The notes: generated from the sequence alone by a model not told the origin. 60,000 nucleotides of DNA from Polytrichum commune (GCA_950295325.1 OX485803.1:72123554-72183553), one strand, 5' to 3'; shown: positions 35,371 to 47,248, counted from the first letter of the stretch. Made by a program: numbers and translations.

Positions 35371-37897
35371 ATGGGAAGGAAACAAACCAATTTAAATGTT
35401 CAAAATCCAACATCAACATCTATACGATATGGAGATCTCCAGTGGGCCAACAAAACTAGGCAAGGTTTTGCCCATTCTACTTCTGTACTCTTTGCTTTTA
35501 TTTTGTGGGAACGTGTTTCGGATTTCATCGAAGAGCAACATATGGGAGAGCACGGAAGAGTACAATGGAACATTGAGAGGACAATTGTGGGTGAAACTAA
35601 TCTTCGACGTCCTCAAATTGATTCATTCATATCACATACGTATTATGAATGTGCATATGGGCCAGAAGATCATAGACATGATGTAATACACAAAAGATCT
35701 ACAAAAAAAGGTTGTCTTGCTCGTTTCTCTATAAAACAACTATACAAATTTCTCCATATCGTAGAGGTTGCCTATTATGTTGTTGAACATAAAAGGCTAG
35801 ATGGTTCAATAGCTCACGGTCCCAAAGATCCATCCTCAAACTCTAGAAAATTTCAATACGAACCTTGGATTAGTAAAGCTCTTATTAGTTGGGTTATAGA
35901 CCAATTACACAAAGGTCACACTCCAAAATATATTTATGAGGTGCACAAGAAAATTTGAATAGACCGAGTTAAACACAAATTGCAAACATCAAAAGACGAT
36001 TTTCTTTCTTTACGGGATATTAGATATTATGAGGCACGACAAAGGATGGGTGTTTGGTACCGAAATAAAAACGATGCCTTAAGTGTTCATATGTGGGCAC
36101 TTGAAAATCAAGACTTTGTATTTTTCTCTCAAGATAGAGATGATGTCGTAGGATATCCTTTCATTTTAGGCATTCAAATGCAATGGCAATTCGAGGCGAT
36201 GTTGAGATGGGCTAATAACGGAGCAATTTCAATGGATGCCACATTTGGTACCAACCACATGAAATTTCATTTGTTCACTTTGATGGTATTCGATGATTTT
36301 CGCAATGGCGTACCAATTGCTTGGGTCATTACATCAAGACAAAAAGAAAACGACTTAATCCAATGGTTGATGGCGTTGACGGCGTTGACAACAGTTCAAC
36401 CCGAATGGTGTCCAAGTTGTTTTATCGTTGATGATGCAATTCACGAACGGAATGCTATAAAGTACGTAATATTCCCGTCCGTCTTTCATTTTGCTTTTAT
36501 TAGTTTTTATTTCATTTATTTGGCATTTACAAACAAGTTTATATTTTGTGTAGATTTATGTGGCGGGATGAGAATGTTCCTATATTTCTTTGTACGTGGC
36601 ACATTCTCAAAAATTGGAAAAAAATGACAATTTAGAAGATCAAGGACGTTTCTTTACGGAATCCCGTATTTAACGAATGTCGAATGTGGATGTACGCACA
36701 AGTGGGACATAAAGAAGACGAACAATTATTTTTCAATCGGATCATCTCTTGTGCAAAAAATGCATGGGAACATGGTGGTCACGTACTTCAAGCTTTTGCC
36801 GAATATTTTTCTTTACATTATTTCCCAATTATAGGTACATTATATTATTTCAATTCATATTATTTAGATATTTTCAATTTTATTTTGTCGTGCAAACATA
36901 TTCACATACTTGAGGTGTAGTATTTTCCAACATTATGGATTTTTGGAATTTTGTAGAGCTTTGGATCGTTGGGATTCGGAGGGTACCGCACTCCAATATG
37001 GACACTCAATCAAGTATTGAGTCATATCATGAGGCATTGAAACGGTGGTTGAGTATGGATGTGCGAGGTCTTCAAGGTCGGAGAGTGGATTGGTTGGTGT
37101 GGCGTTTATGTACACCCGTTTCAAACCACTACATGCATTTGATGGAAAGAAAATTCAAAGGTTTTGTTGTGAATAAAACCATTGAAAACATCGTACAAAA
37201 AAATATCTTCAAATCAAAGGATATTAAGTCTATCCATATGGTTCCACCTACATATGCGGGAGGGAGTTGGTTTGTCAAATCTCTTGATGCCGATCATTCG
37301 TACGAGGTTTCTCGTCCATATTTGAAGTATGCTTGTTGTTCATGTCCTTGGGGACTTCGGGGAAACTTTTGTAAACACCAATGTGCGATAATTTTGCAAC
37401 ATACTGATATTTTTGAGAGTATGTTGTTGGAGTTTTGTGGCACGTACTTTGGAACAAACAGAGGAGGATTAGGGGCAATGTTTGAGGCATCGGTGCCTGA
37501 TGATTTCTTTGAAGATGAGGACGAAGAATCCTATAACGTTTTAGAATTATACAATATTCCCGACGCGTTGGAAGAAAATAAAGATGAATTGGAGGATGGC
37601 TTGCGTATTTCACAAGGACTCACCCAAGAAAGTACCCAAGAACGATTGAACGAAGTACTTCAAGCAATAAAAAGTGAATGCGAGGAGGGAGGACACCAAC
37701 TTGCTCTACATGCTCACGCTATACTGTCACGTGTTTTGACAGAAGTGCACAAAATGCGAATTCAATCAGAGGCGGGTGACTTGCATCCTAATGTAGTGTT
37801 TGAAAGAATGGATGATGACACACCGAATTCAGTCAAAAGATTGAAGGATTTTCATGAAAAATATATGGTACTATCAAAGAAACGGAAAATTGGGTGA
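35371..37897 (+). pseudogene. Mutator-like (MULE) transposase with SWIM zinc finger
   Basis: Three exons (35371-36461, 36554-36834, 36957-37897) join in frame through introns with GTACGT and GTACAT donors. They give 770 codons interrupted by only two stops: TGA at 35956 (KKI*IDRV, probably a former Trp) and TAG at 36633. The N-terminus has a Cys/His-rich, WRKY-GCM1-like zinc module (YECAYGPEDHRH ... GCLARF ... SIAHG). The MULE catalytic domain follows, with ISMDATFGTNHMKFH (first Asp), CFIVDDA (second Asp region) and the CTWHILKNW motif. TQSSIESYHEALKRW and the SWIM finger CSCPWGLRGNFCKH come next. The start at MGRKQTN follows a probable intron acceptor. The enzyme would cut and paste the element. 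It appears only recently inactivated. Confidence 0.85.
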
Positions 37898-38758
37898 GGA
37901 TAGAATATGATGCAAAGTACGGTGAATATAAAAAGTAATATTCAAATAAATAGTGTTGTTTTTTAGTATTACTAGATACAATGTCAAATCTATAGTATTC
38001 GTAATATATGTATGAAATGCAAAAGCTGTCTATGACAATTTCATATTTGTCATGTACGACTACATTAATATTATTATATTATTATATCTATTTGAACTTC
38101 ATTGTCATCGGTATATATCAAAGTCAATATCCTAAACTTTGGTTCAGTGCTCAAATAAGTCCTCCCCCTAATCAACTTGAATGTCGAGCTTTCAATGGAT
38201 AACATATTTGAATATGGACTCCAAACTTTCATGCACATGTTCAGTTTTAATTTCCAGATGTACACTTAATCACACACAACCCCAACATAGGTGTCCAATT
38301 ATTGTTGTATTCTTCTTGGGCACGTTCACCTTGTAAGTTTGGGCTCATGAAATGATTTGGTGAAGTCGTTATGGAAATGGTGTGGCGTTCTTGCTTAATA
38401 GATAGTTGTAGTTACAATTGAGCTTTCAAGTTGAAAGCTTGAACAATGTTGACTCAATGGCACGATGGATCAAATGTGGAATGACTATGACAAGTTCTTC
38501 ACAAACCATTTGTTCATAACAACCCACAACATCATTTGTTTCAAGGCGATACATGCATTTAGAGTATTTTGGTTTACTTGCTAGTTAAAATTAGGCAATG
38601 CTATAACCGATATTTTGAGTTAGGAATCAAAAGTCATGACTAAGTTGTTCAAAACCTATGAGCTCCATAATGTTTCTCCTAGCGCTAGTAGAAGAGGCGG
38701 ACCACAATGTGACCCTAAACCCTACCACTACATCAAAATTAATTTAGGGTTATATCTA

Positions 38759-39690
38759 TTAAACTTCATTGTCATCGCTATATATTTCTTCCATCAACTT
38801 GGGATTCCGTGCCGCGTAGCTAGTACACGCTTCCGCAATACGTTGGGTGCGTTGCGGTGCCGTTGCCTCATATCGGATTCGGTGTGCTTCAACAATAAAT
38901 TTGACATACTCTTCACGTCCCACTTCCAACCTATGATACAACATACACATAGCATTAGATACAACATGAAAATAAATAAATGCAAAGCAATTGAAACAAA
39001 TTAAAAAACTTCAAATATGAATACTTACAATCTTGTGTGTTCAATTTTCTTGTTCCAACGAAGAAGCTCCATTACGAAATGTTCGTGGGATGGTTCACGT
39101 TCTTCCCACGTGGATTTTGGCCATGCATGCTTCAAAGATCCAACACCCGCAATACCTTTTGTAGATCTCAAATACTCGGCAAACTCAGTATCAGTAATGA
39201 GTTTGTTGAACCGGGATGGAGAAATGTGATCTCCCCATTTTGAAATGCCCAAGAACTTCTCTACCACTGGATCCAATACACAAGCAAGCAATGGTTTCTC
39301 TTTGTCAAAGTGAGGAGTATCCATTGAAGACAATGTCTCCCATGCTTTGGTTGCCTCTTTCAACCATTTTTTCTCTTGTTGTTTGAGTTCTTTCTGTTTT
39401 CGCGCCATCTCATCGCTCAAAACAAGGGCATTGAACTTCCGGTAATTTTGAATGCGAGGTTTAGAAAGAGCACCTTTAGGACGTCCAGTTATATCCCAAG
39501 ACATATGAAACATATGTGGCAACATATGCTTGCGAAAATGGTTTTTCGCACTATACCCTTTGGATTTGCAACCATCCATTAAACACAAATATTTGTCTTC
39601 GTTTGCCGATAAAGTCCAATGCTCATTCCTCATTGCAAGTGGAAGATTGTTTGGATTCTCCACAAGATTGGGGGGCGTTGATGGAGCCAT
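38759..39690 (-). CDS. MULE-associated C2H2 zinc-finger protein, two exons, 277 aa
   Basis: Exons 39029-39690 and 38759-38930 join through an intron with a GTAAGT donor and a TATCATAG acceptor, giving HTRLLEVGREEYVKF. The protein starts MAPSTPPNLVENP. It has a finger CLMDGCKSKGYSAKNHF followed by RKHMLPH (C-x4-C-x13-H-x3-H), then a charged helical stretch (DEMARKQKELKQQEKKW). A domain containing VLDPVVEKFLGISKWGDHIS comes next. It faces the transposase gene tail to tail, inside the 63-bp repeat arrays, so it is probably the element's second gene, in the position of mudrB. No stops interrupt it, unlike the transposase. I do not recognise the family. DNA binding is inferred from the finger. Confidence 0.62.
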
Positions 39691-39763
39691 CTACACATAA
39701 TGAAACAAAATCATTTGTGTTAGCTTGACAACACGTGGAAAATACCAAAATGTGACGAAGGCA

Positions 39764-39986
39764 ACAAAGAAACAATCTGGTTTTATGTGCTATACGTGAC
39801 AGTTTACACCTAAACTTGACTCAAGGAAGAGGGTCGAATCTGATTGTATATGCTATACGTGACACTATTCCCTCAAACTTGACGCAAGTTAGAGTGAACA
39901 TTCTGATCTTATATGCTATACGTGACATTATTCCCTAAACTTGACGCAAGAAAGAGGGAACATTCTGGTTTGAGGTGTTAGACGTG
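39764..39986 (+). repeat. Right subterminal 63-bp repeat array of the MULE
   Basis: About 3.5 tandem copies carry TGCTATACGTGAC cores starting the TATACGTGAC part at 39791, 39854 and 39917, plus a diverged fourth. Each unit also contains AAACTTGACKCAAG and GAGGG blocks. They are in inverted orientation to 35130-35252. Confidence 0.85.
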
Positions 39987-39990
39987 ATAT

Positions 39991-40924
39991 TAAACATGAC
40001 AACAACAATATGTGGAAGCCACAAAGTTTCTTATCACACAAATTGAAATGAATGAGGCAAAGTTCAAATAAACACGAATTACAATAAATATTTGAGTACA
40101 AAAAAATGATATTCTCATACATTAGAGTTGAGATGTAAATGCCCCAATATTGATAGTTTCAATGATAGCTAGACTTATTTGTTTGCATCACATAAGTCTT
40201 CACATAAGGTATATGTGCCTAAATCAAACACATAAGTGTTTTGGACACCTATGTTTGAGTAGTATGTAGTTAGATGTGGATCTAAAATTTGCACCAAAAA
40301 AACATGTGCTCAAGAAGAGATTGAAGTATAGGCTGAAAGTAATGCACACTATTCTAGGTTGAAAATGGTGGGAACCTATATGACAAATTTTATTGCATGA
40401 GCCAATTTTATGGAATGATTAGATTAGAACCAATTCATAAAGCTGTATTATGGAATCTAATCGTGCTTGTTTTTGGAAAGAAGCTTTGGAACTTGATATT
40501 GCTTGAGGAAGAACTCATCACATACACGTGTTTGGGTCGGGGCATGTTTCCAAAAAAAAAGATGGTGCCACAATCTGACATTTCTTTTACAGGTTTCATA
40601 CACAGTGAATACAAGAGCATGAATTGCCACTTCAAATGTGAGCAGTACACACTGAAACTGTGGAAAAACCCTAAACCATTGAGGGAGCTCTTCACTGATG
40701 GGTAAAATACTAAACCCTGAGTGCAAACCCTACAATGAAAATTTTGCACAATGTTTCCTACTGGCATGTTGACGTTTCATGGGCTTGTCTTCCTCAACTG
40801 GAAGTTGGTAGTACCTTATGATACAAGATTACCATATGTTATAAGCCTAAAAAGGAAACTGCTCCCTCTGCTCCAAGCTGAGGTTCATATCAATTTGTCT
40901 GCAAGGTTCCATTTGACAGGACTT
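39991..40924. other. Non-coding stretch
   Basis: No gene is recognised. ORFs on both strands near 40397-40767 are mutually antisense and lack motifs. Confidence 0.4.
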
Positions 40925-41190
40925 ACAGACTGACGAAGAGGACCAGGAGCGCGGGCAGGAGGAGCCTGGCGAGCAGGAGCCTGGCGACGGCGAGGAGGAG
41001 GAGCCTGGCGAGCAGGAGCGCGGCGACGGCGAGGGGGAGCAGCCTGGCGAGCAGGAAGCGCGGCGACGGCGAGGGGGAGCAGCCGGCGAGCAGGAGTGCA
41101 GGCAGGAGGAGGAGCAGGAGTGCGGCGACGGCGAGGAAGAGGAGCAAGAGGCTGGCGACGAAGAGGACCAGGAACGCGGAGGCTGGCCAG
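40925..41190. repeat. GC-rich, purine-skewed minisatellite
   Basis: Irregular tandem units of GAGCCTGGCGAGCAGGAG and GGCGACGGCGAGGAGGAG type make a GC-rich island of about 265 bp in AT-rich surroundings. On the plus strand one frame is open through it and reads a Glu/Gly/Asp/Gln-rich, strongly acidic peptide. The other strand reads as Leu/Ala-rich. There is no convincing gene around it. Confidence 0.75.
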
Positions 41191-41439
41191 ACTGGACAGG
41201 CCTCCCTAAACCTAGCCTACCCTAAAACGGGCCTGCCCTAAACCCGGCTTTGTTTTTTATATTAAAGTTTTTTATATTGTTATTTGAAGCCGTTCCGGCA
41301 CGTTTGGGGTGGGCCGAGTGCGGGTGGGCCCTTAGGATGGAAACCCCCACTTCCATCCGGCCAAGGTACGAGTGTTGCACCTCGTTCTCCCTAGCCCAAG
41401 ACGTGGGAATGGCTGCTTGGGGAATTGGATGGTTTCTTT

Positions 41440-42556
41440 CATGAGGTGAAAGTCATATTCACTAACAGGGGACCTAAAAGGGAAGGAGAGGAAAAGGAAG
41501 AAATAATCTTTCTCTACGGCAAAACAACCACCCTCGGTTGGGACCCGGATAGATGGAGATAGAGCTATGGAGGTTACTTCCTTGACTACACTATGAAAGA
41601 CAGTAGGGAAACCCGGGCACCACCCGTGCGGCGGACAAATGGCAAGGATATCTGCCATGTAACTACGGCTTCTACTAGTCGCAAGTTTGGGACCCGCTTA
41701 GGTCTGGTAAAGAAGCAACATTCATGTGGTCAATTTGGCATGAAGCGGTGGGAGTTAATGAGTGGAGGGCTCGTATTGCCCCGGTCTCTATTTCCAAGCA
41801 ATGTGTTCTTTGCATGCCTAACACAAGCGAATCAGTTGAACATAAATTTTGGGATTGCATTCAAGCACGTAGGGCCTGGAGGTGGGCCACATACATCATG
41901 CACAACCTCTGCGGGGTTAGATCCGGCAACTACGAGTGTTTCAATTGGAAGCATGCAATCTTTGGTGAAAGGATTCCCAAAAAGTATGGCAAAAAGATTA
42001 AAATTTGGCATCTCCTTAGAGGCATTACGCTTTGGACCATTTGGATTGAAAGGAATGACAAACTCTTCAATTGTGAACAATGGCATGAATCTAAGGTCAA
42101 AATGCGGATTTGGGATGAGCTCATTGTGTATGGCATTGCGGCTTGGAAGCGGGTAGTGGAACACATCAAGACCATTAGGTTCTCAATGGTGGCTATGCTC
42201 CAAAAGTTCGACCAAACTTGGGGTGCTAGGAACGTTCTTTGTAGAAGGCACAACTTACATGTTGAATGGAACTGGAAAAAACAAGGTAGATAGGAGGGGT
42301 TTTTTTCCTCTCGGGTGAGGCTTGGCGGTTTGGGGGTTGTCCTTGGTTGGTGGGGTGGGGGTTGTCCTTGGGTCGGTTGGTCCAGTGGGTTGTCCTTGGT
42401 GGTGGTAGTTTTTTCTTTTCTCACGTGGCAGTGTATTACGCTCGAGGGGCCCCGCCTACCCTCGGTGTGGCCACATTTTTTCTCGTTGGTTATGATTTGG
42501 CGTTGGCTTTGTTGGCCTTCTGTCTCAAAAATAAAATAAAATAAAAATAAAAATAT
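41440..42556 (+). mobile_element. 5'-truncated LINE retrotransposon, 3' end
   Basis: The reading frame from about 41480 gives LYGKTTTLGWDPDRWRW. After frameshifts and a TAG it continues as KWQGYLPCNYGFY*SQVWDP and SIWHEAVGVNEWRARIAP. The zinc-binding module typical of the end of LINE reverse-transcriptase ORFs follows: CVLC, ESVEHKFWDC, then ARRAWRWA. The ORF ends at 42293. About 230 bp later comes a tail of AAAAT-type repeats (42527-42556), the usual LINE 3' end. No reverse transcriptase catalytic core is present. No matching target duplication was found, so the 5' limit is approximate. Confidence 0.8.
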
Positions 42557-44101
42557 ACACAAGCATTGGTGAAGATGGAGAATGTTTATCAGCCAGAAAC
42601 ACCACTGGCAAGTAGAACATTTTTGCAGTGGCACTCTTCCATCCAATACTTAATTAGCAACTTCAGCAGGCAAACCAATCTTTCTGCGAGTGTATGTCGA
42701 GGCTCAGGCTGTCGTGTATGTCTACTTCGGTTTGCTGTTTGACATATTTGGGTCCCCAAAGGAGACTCAGTTGCTGCATCTGCCAATGACGTAGTGTGCA
42801 ACACCAAGGCAACAGGTTGTCAGATGTCCACACCAAAGAGACATTAGATTAATATCATGAGACAAGTTGATAATATATGCTCATATAAGATATTAAACTA
42901 AAGAAAAGAAAAGAAAAGAAACCTCGGTGTAAAACAGACGTGAATTTGAGCATGTTGGTCCTATCTTGTTTAAGAGTCTCCTTGGTGCATGGTAGGGTTA
43001 ACTGTCTCCCGTGCAATAAGTAGGCTTCTCTTTGGAGTGACGGTGTGTGTCATAGTATCCTTACTAGGGTGTGTGGCTAGAAATTGTTCTAATTGGGAGG
43101 GATATGGGCACTAGGAGGAAGCAAGGTCCCCATGACACACCGGCCTAACAGCCAGGGCTTGGTGTGTTGGATATTTGCACACTGGCGCATATTATGGCCT
43201 AAGTAGGTGACATCCACCAAGGTAAAAAAAATTCACATTCAAGGCATGCACATGCCAAAGTCATGTCCCCCATGTGCCTCCTGTGTGGCCAATATATTTA
43301 GGACATGGTCCCAAACTCCGAAAAATGGCACGGTGTTTAAGTTGGGGCATTTAATTAGATTTGGCTACACGAAGACACAAAAAAATTTGTTTTTGAATAG
43401 TCAATGGTCTCAATGCAGTTACTTTGAATGTGTACATCGACCGTCATCTTAGTTACGTGCTCTATTTTGCACTAGTACTGTACTTTGCAGTTGTACTATA
43501 CTCTATGCCACTACCATCAAACTTTTGGTCGTTCCTATTACATATTTGGTACACCGTGTTTCGTATAGCTACCTTTATCTATTCGATGTATTGTATTTTG
43601 TGATGCTACCATCGTATATATGGTGTGATGTATTCTGTGTTGCTACAAAGTATTTTGTTTTGTGTGTTGGTACTTATCAGGAGTGCATTGTGCATTTGAA
43701 AACCTACTATAATTGAAATAACACGAGAATGCAAGTGGGCAGTATGCAATATTGAATGTATTGCAGCTTGTATACAAGCCAAGTTGTTGGGCATTTTGCA
43801 TTGTTTAATGGTTGCCAGCTTCTTGCAAATCATTCCGGTGTTCTTGGGCCCTTTTTCTACCGGTCCCCCCCCCCAATCATTCCTATCATTTTTTATCACA
43901 TCAACACCCTAATATTGTGCTTTTGGTTTGCTCATCCTTGCCTCCTTTTGTGAGAACACCTCTCGATTGCAACTTTCTTCCTCGTGCCCAAGACCGTGCT
44001 CCATTTCCCATGAGTGAATTTGACGTCCCCAAGCCCATCTCCCCGGCAGAACACACCATCCCGACATGCCCTTCTCTTTGGCAATCAATACTTGCACATG
44101 C
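42557..44101. other. Non-coding stretch
   Basis: No gene is recognised. An AAAGA microsatellite lies at 42900-42921. ORFs on both strands are short and motif-free. The stretch ends at the target duplication of the Harbinger element. Confidence 0.45.
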
Positions 44102-44297
44102 TCAGGGCCACTTCACACACAAGGCTGAAGGCCCATGACCACGGCAAAGGAAGAGCTCTCATTGGTCGAAAAGGCAGGGACCGTCCAAGTTGACTTCACA
44201 CTAGGAGGTGGAGGCCTAAAGGACCAAAGAAAAGTTCGTGGATGAAAAGTCTACATGGAGTCCTACATGGCAGCCAGTGGATAAGGGTGTATGGTCT

Positions 44298-44352
44298 GCC
44301 GGAATTTGCGTTAGGGCCACCTCCAAGAGGTAGGACTGACGCAAATTCCGGC
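44298..44352. repeat. Hairpin in left subterminal region of the Harbinger element
   Basis: GCCGGAATTTGCGT and ACGCAAATTCCGGC pair perfectly (14 bp). An inner ACCTC-CAA-GAGGT hairpin sits between them, and ATGGT/ACCAT arms lie outside after a short mismatch. It corresponds to the hairpin at 1807-1877 in the MITE. Confidence 0.75.
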
Positions 44353-44560
44353 AAACCATGGCAGTGAAACAACTGGAAATTGCTGTCAGGATTATTTTAA
44401 TATTTTTTTTCAACAGTAACTTTTCTAGGACAGAGTTGTTAAAAGGAGGCAGATGGCCGTTTCTCTCACATGCCTAGAAGTCGAAGTGGTTAGAGTCTGT
44501 TGTATGTGTGATTGAAGTAGACGATTTTTTTGAGCGAAATTTTTTTGACAATTTTTTTCA

Positions 44561-45799
44561 ATGGCAGGATTTTCGCAAGATGTGAGTGGATCCGAAACCC
44601 AACAATGGAGCCAAAATTCTCCTTGGATGTCGTGGAGTCAACCACAATTCGGATTATACGGACCCTCATTAGGAAGTAGAAATTTCAACAATTTTCAATT
44701 GTTTGCTGATGAAGATGTAGAGTTGATTGGTACACAAATGCCGCAAACTATAGAGAGTAGTAGAGATGTGAACATTAGAGGAGAAGCAAAAGATTCTTCC
44801 AAGAAAGATGATGATATTGGAAAGAAGAAGAGAGGTAGGGCAGTAGCTACAAAATCGAAATGAGCACCCAAAAAAAAAGCAAAAGTGGATGAAGTGAATT
44901 TGGGAGATTCGGAAGGTGAAGAAGATGCTCCAATTAAATGGCGAGATTATGAGATTGAAACTTTCATAGCCATTCGCGGTGAGATGGAAGAGGAATTCGC
45001 CAAATCTGCAAGAAAACAAGGTATGTATACTAGATTGATTGTTGTTAATTTCAAAAACCTAAATTGAATGAAAATATAAAAGTTCAACTTCAGATTGGAC
45101 CAATTGGGCCTTTTTAAAGGCTTTGGCCTTTGCCGCCTGCCCCCTTTTCCCCCCATTGAGGACTTGGGGGTTTCGTCGGCCTTGGGAATCGAGCTTGAGA
45201 CCTCCTCGTTATGTGTGAAGAACCTTCCTAGGTGGACTAGCCGTACTTATCCCTCTTTTGTAGTTGATAGAGTCTCTAGCATATTGTATTTATTCCTATT
45301 ACACTGTATTCTATTATTTCTCATTACATTGTTTACTACTGTATCATATTATACTGACTTCTATTGTTATTGTAATCTGGAACAGGAATGAATGCTTGGA
45401 TAAAACTGCATGCTCGTATGATATCCACTCTGCGTAATTTTGATAGAACATGGTTAGCATGTAAGCAAAAAATACAAGGTCTTGTTTATAGAATACAAAA
45501 ATGATAAGCGTTCAAATGAAATTTCAGGACATGATAGACGAGAGTGTCAATACTATAAGCAGATGGACATGTGGAATGGACAGCGTGCAAGTGTAGTCAA
45601 TCAGATGCCAGCAAGTGCTCAAGATGATGATGACCATCACAGTATGCAAACCGGACAACATAATTCACCTGCAAGCGCTACAAAAGGTAAAAAGAAGAAA
45701 TTTCAAGACAAAATGGAAGGATTTTTAGAACAGATAGTTAGTAATTCTTCAAATTTGATTGCATTTTTTCAGGCAACAACAAATTACTCAAAAATATAG
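44561..45799 (+). pseudogene. Harbinger Myb/trihelix-like DNA-binding protein (second ORF)
   Basis: In PIF/Harbinger elements this partner binds the transposon ends and carries the transposase to the nucleus. Exon 1 (44561-45020) starts MAGFSQDVSGSETQQW and has a basic nuclear-signal-like stretch KKKRGRAVATKSK*APKKKAK with a TGA at 44861. It continues WRDYEIETFIAIRGEMEEEF. A GTATGT/AACAG intron (45021-45385) splits the domain. Exon 2 continues GMNAWIKLHARM and FDRTWLACKQKIQGLVYR. After a one-base frameshift near 45490 it gives YKNDKRSNEISGHDRREC, QYYKQMDMWNG and a Lys-rich helical C-terminus to 45799. The conserved Trp, Arg and Lys pattern is that of trihelix/Myb-SANT-like domains. One stop and one frameshift disable it. 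Confidence 0.8.
45095..45250 (-). other. Possible SINE-like insertion in the Myb-gene intron
   Basis: On the minus strand a TAGTCCACCTAG box and, about 40 nt later, AGCTCGATTCCC resemble degenerate RNA polymerase III A and B boxes. The block is GC-richer than the rest of the intron. No tail or target duplication is clear, so this is tentative. Confidence 0.25.
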
Positions 45800-45834
45800 A
45801 TGCTCATATGGCAACCCTAGTACAGAAGTTGTAG

Positions 45835-47248
45835 TCACAGGCTCATATCAGAATCTGTATCCATATCCTGGAATTCCAGATTTGAATTATTCTGAAGTTT
45901 GATTTGCCATAAAGATTTAGCTATTGCTATATGCATATTTGTAGTTTCTATCAATAAATCTTCATATTTTTCATTTTCTTTTATCAAGAAAATTTTAGTA
46001 TCTCTATCAACTACTTCTGTTCTTCTTGTATCATTTTCAGTCATACTAATATTTCTGACCTCACCTATAGCTGCTAGTTCAGCCCTCATTTCTTGTCCTT
46101 CTCTTAATGATCTATTATTTATATGTCTACTCAATTCTCTTTCAGCTTCTTCTATCCATTCTATATCAAATTTGTCTTTTCCAATAGTACACATATTATA
46201 TAATACAATACATGTAGCTACTACATCAGTCATATGCCGTAATGGTATATCGGATCTTCTCATAATGATTCTCTACCTTCCTTTCAAGATTCCGAAAGCC
46301 CATTCTACACACATGCGGGTAGAACTCTGAATAAAATTCCAATTTGCTTTATAACCTTCTAATCCTTCTGCACACCATTTGAATGGACTATAAATTCACA
46401 GTCGCACTGGATATGCACAATCTCCAATCGGCTTGTAAGGTAAGAATTTACCTTTAATGCAATCTCTTCCAACTTTTGTCAATTGAAATAATGTCCAAAT
46501 TCCAATCATGCATACTTCCTGCCCATCCAAATTCGTAATCCCAAAATATACATTTCGTATCTACTATACCTTGTAATAAAGCCGAATGAAATGATTTTTT
46601 GCAATAATAATCCTCTCCTCCAATTACCGGTGCAAGAATTGGAATGTGAGACCCATCAATTGCTCCTATAATGTGAGGAATTCCATGAAGAGCCTCAAAT
46701 TCTTGGGCTAGAACCCTAAACTGAGCTGGACTTGGAAATTGCACAAAAGTCCCTTGCAAATGAACTCTAACCAATCTACAAAAATTTCGAACTATTTCTG
46801 AAATTGTACTTTCGGTCACTCCATATACCTCTCCTACAGTACATAAGGTATTTCCAGTCCCAAGCCTTTCTAATGACATTGCAATTTTACTCTCAACTAA
46901 AATTGTTTCTCTCATTTGGGTATTCTTCCTTTGCAAATACGGACCTAACATCTCACAAAGAAACTTGAATGTATTGTGACATACACGAGTTCTTTGTTTA
47001 AACATTTTTTCCGTGAATGAACCCAATAACAACCTATCCGTAAACCCTAAATTTCTCTCAAATGCCCACACACTACGATCGCTCGTCTTCATACCCTCAA
47101 AGCAAATGTTCAAAATCAGGGCATTTTCCCATTCTCCATTGAGTGCCAATGCTTGCATATCAAGCACATGTTGCACAATCATGTGCAAACACCAATATAA
47201 AGCTAATGCAACAATAATCCTTCTTCTTCTCTCAATGTGATCCATCAT
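45835..47248 (-). pseudogene. PIF/Harbinger DDE nuclease (transposase)
   Basis: The first part (46454-47248) starts MMDHIERRRRIIVALALYW. It contains a helical region, ESTISEIVRNFCRLV, then GAIDGSHIPI with the first catalytic Asp and YYCKKSFHSALLQGIVD. FGWAGSMHDW with the second Asp follows. Near 46500 about 7 extra bases (tandem TGG context) shift the frame. The other frame continues FQLTKVGRDCIKGKFLPYK, GDCAYPVRL*IYSPF (TGA at 46396 for an expected Trp), TRMCVEWAFGILKGR with the catalytic Glu, then a TAG at 46273 for another expected Trp. It ends RRSDIPLRHMTDVVATCIVL to 45835. All three catalytic acids survive. The enzyme is inactive because of one frameshift and two stops. Confidence 0.88.

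Larger units (their letters stand above)
35130..39990. mobile_element. Mutator-like element with two convergent genes
   Basis: A MULE transposase gene (plus strand) and a zinc-finger gene (minus strand) point at each other. They are bracketed by inverted arrays of a 63-bp repeat whose core is TATGCTATACGTGAC. The left array has cores at 35165 and 35228; the right array has cores at 39791, 39854 and 39917. This layout is like maize MuDR. The exact termini and a 9-bp target duplication were not identified, so the coordinates are approximate. Confidence 0.7.

Noticed and set aside
39764-39986. CRISPR-like array
   Set aside because: The 63-bp units are contiguous repeats without unique spacers, in a eukaryotic transposon; they match an inverted array at the other end.
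40923-41147. Minus-strand Leu/Ala-rich ORF resembling a membrane peptide
   Set aside because: It is the antisense reading of the GC-rich minisatellite; composition, not a gene, explains it.
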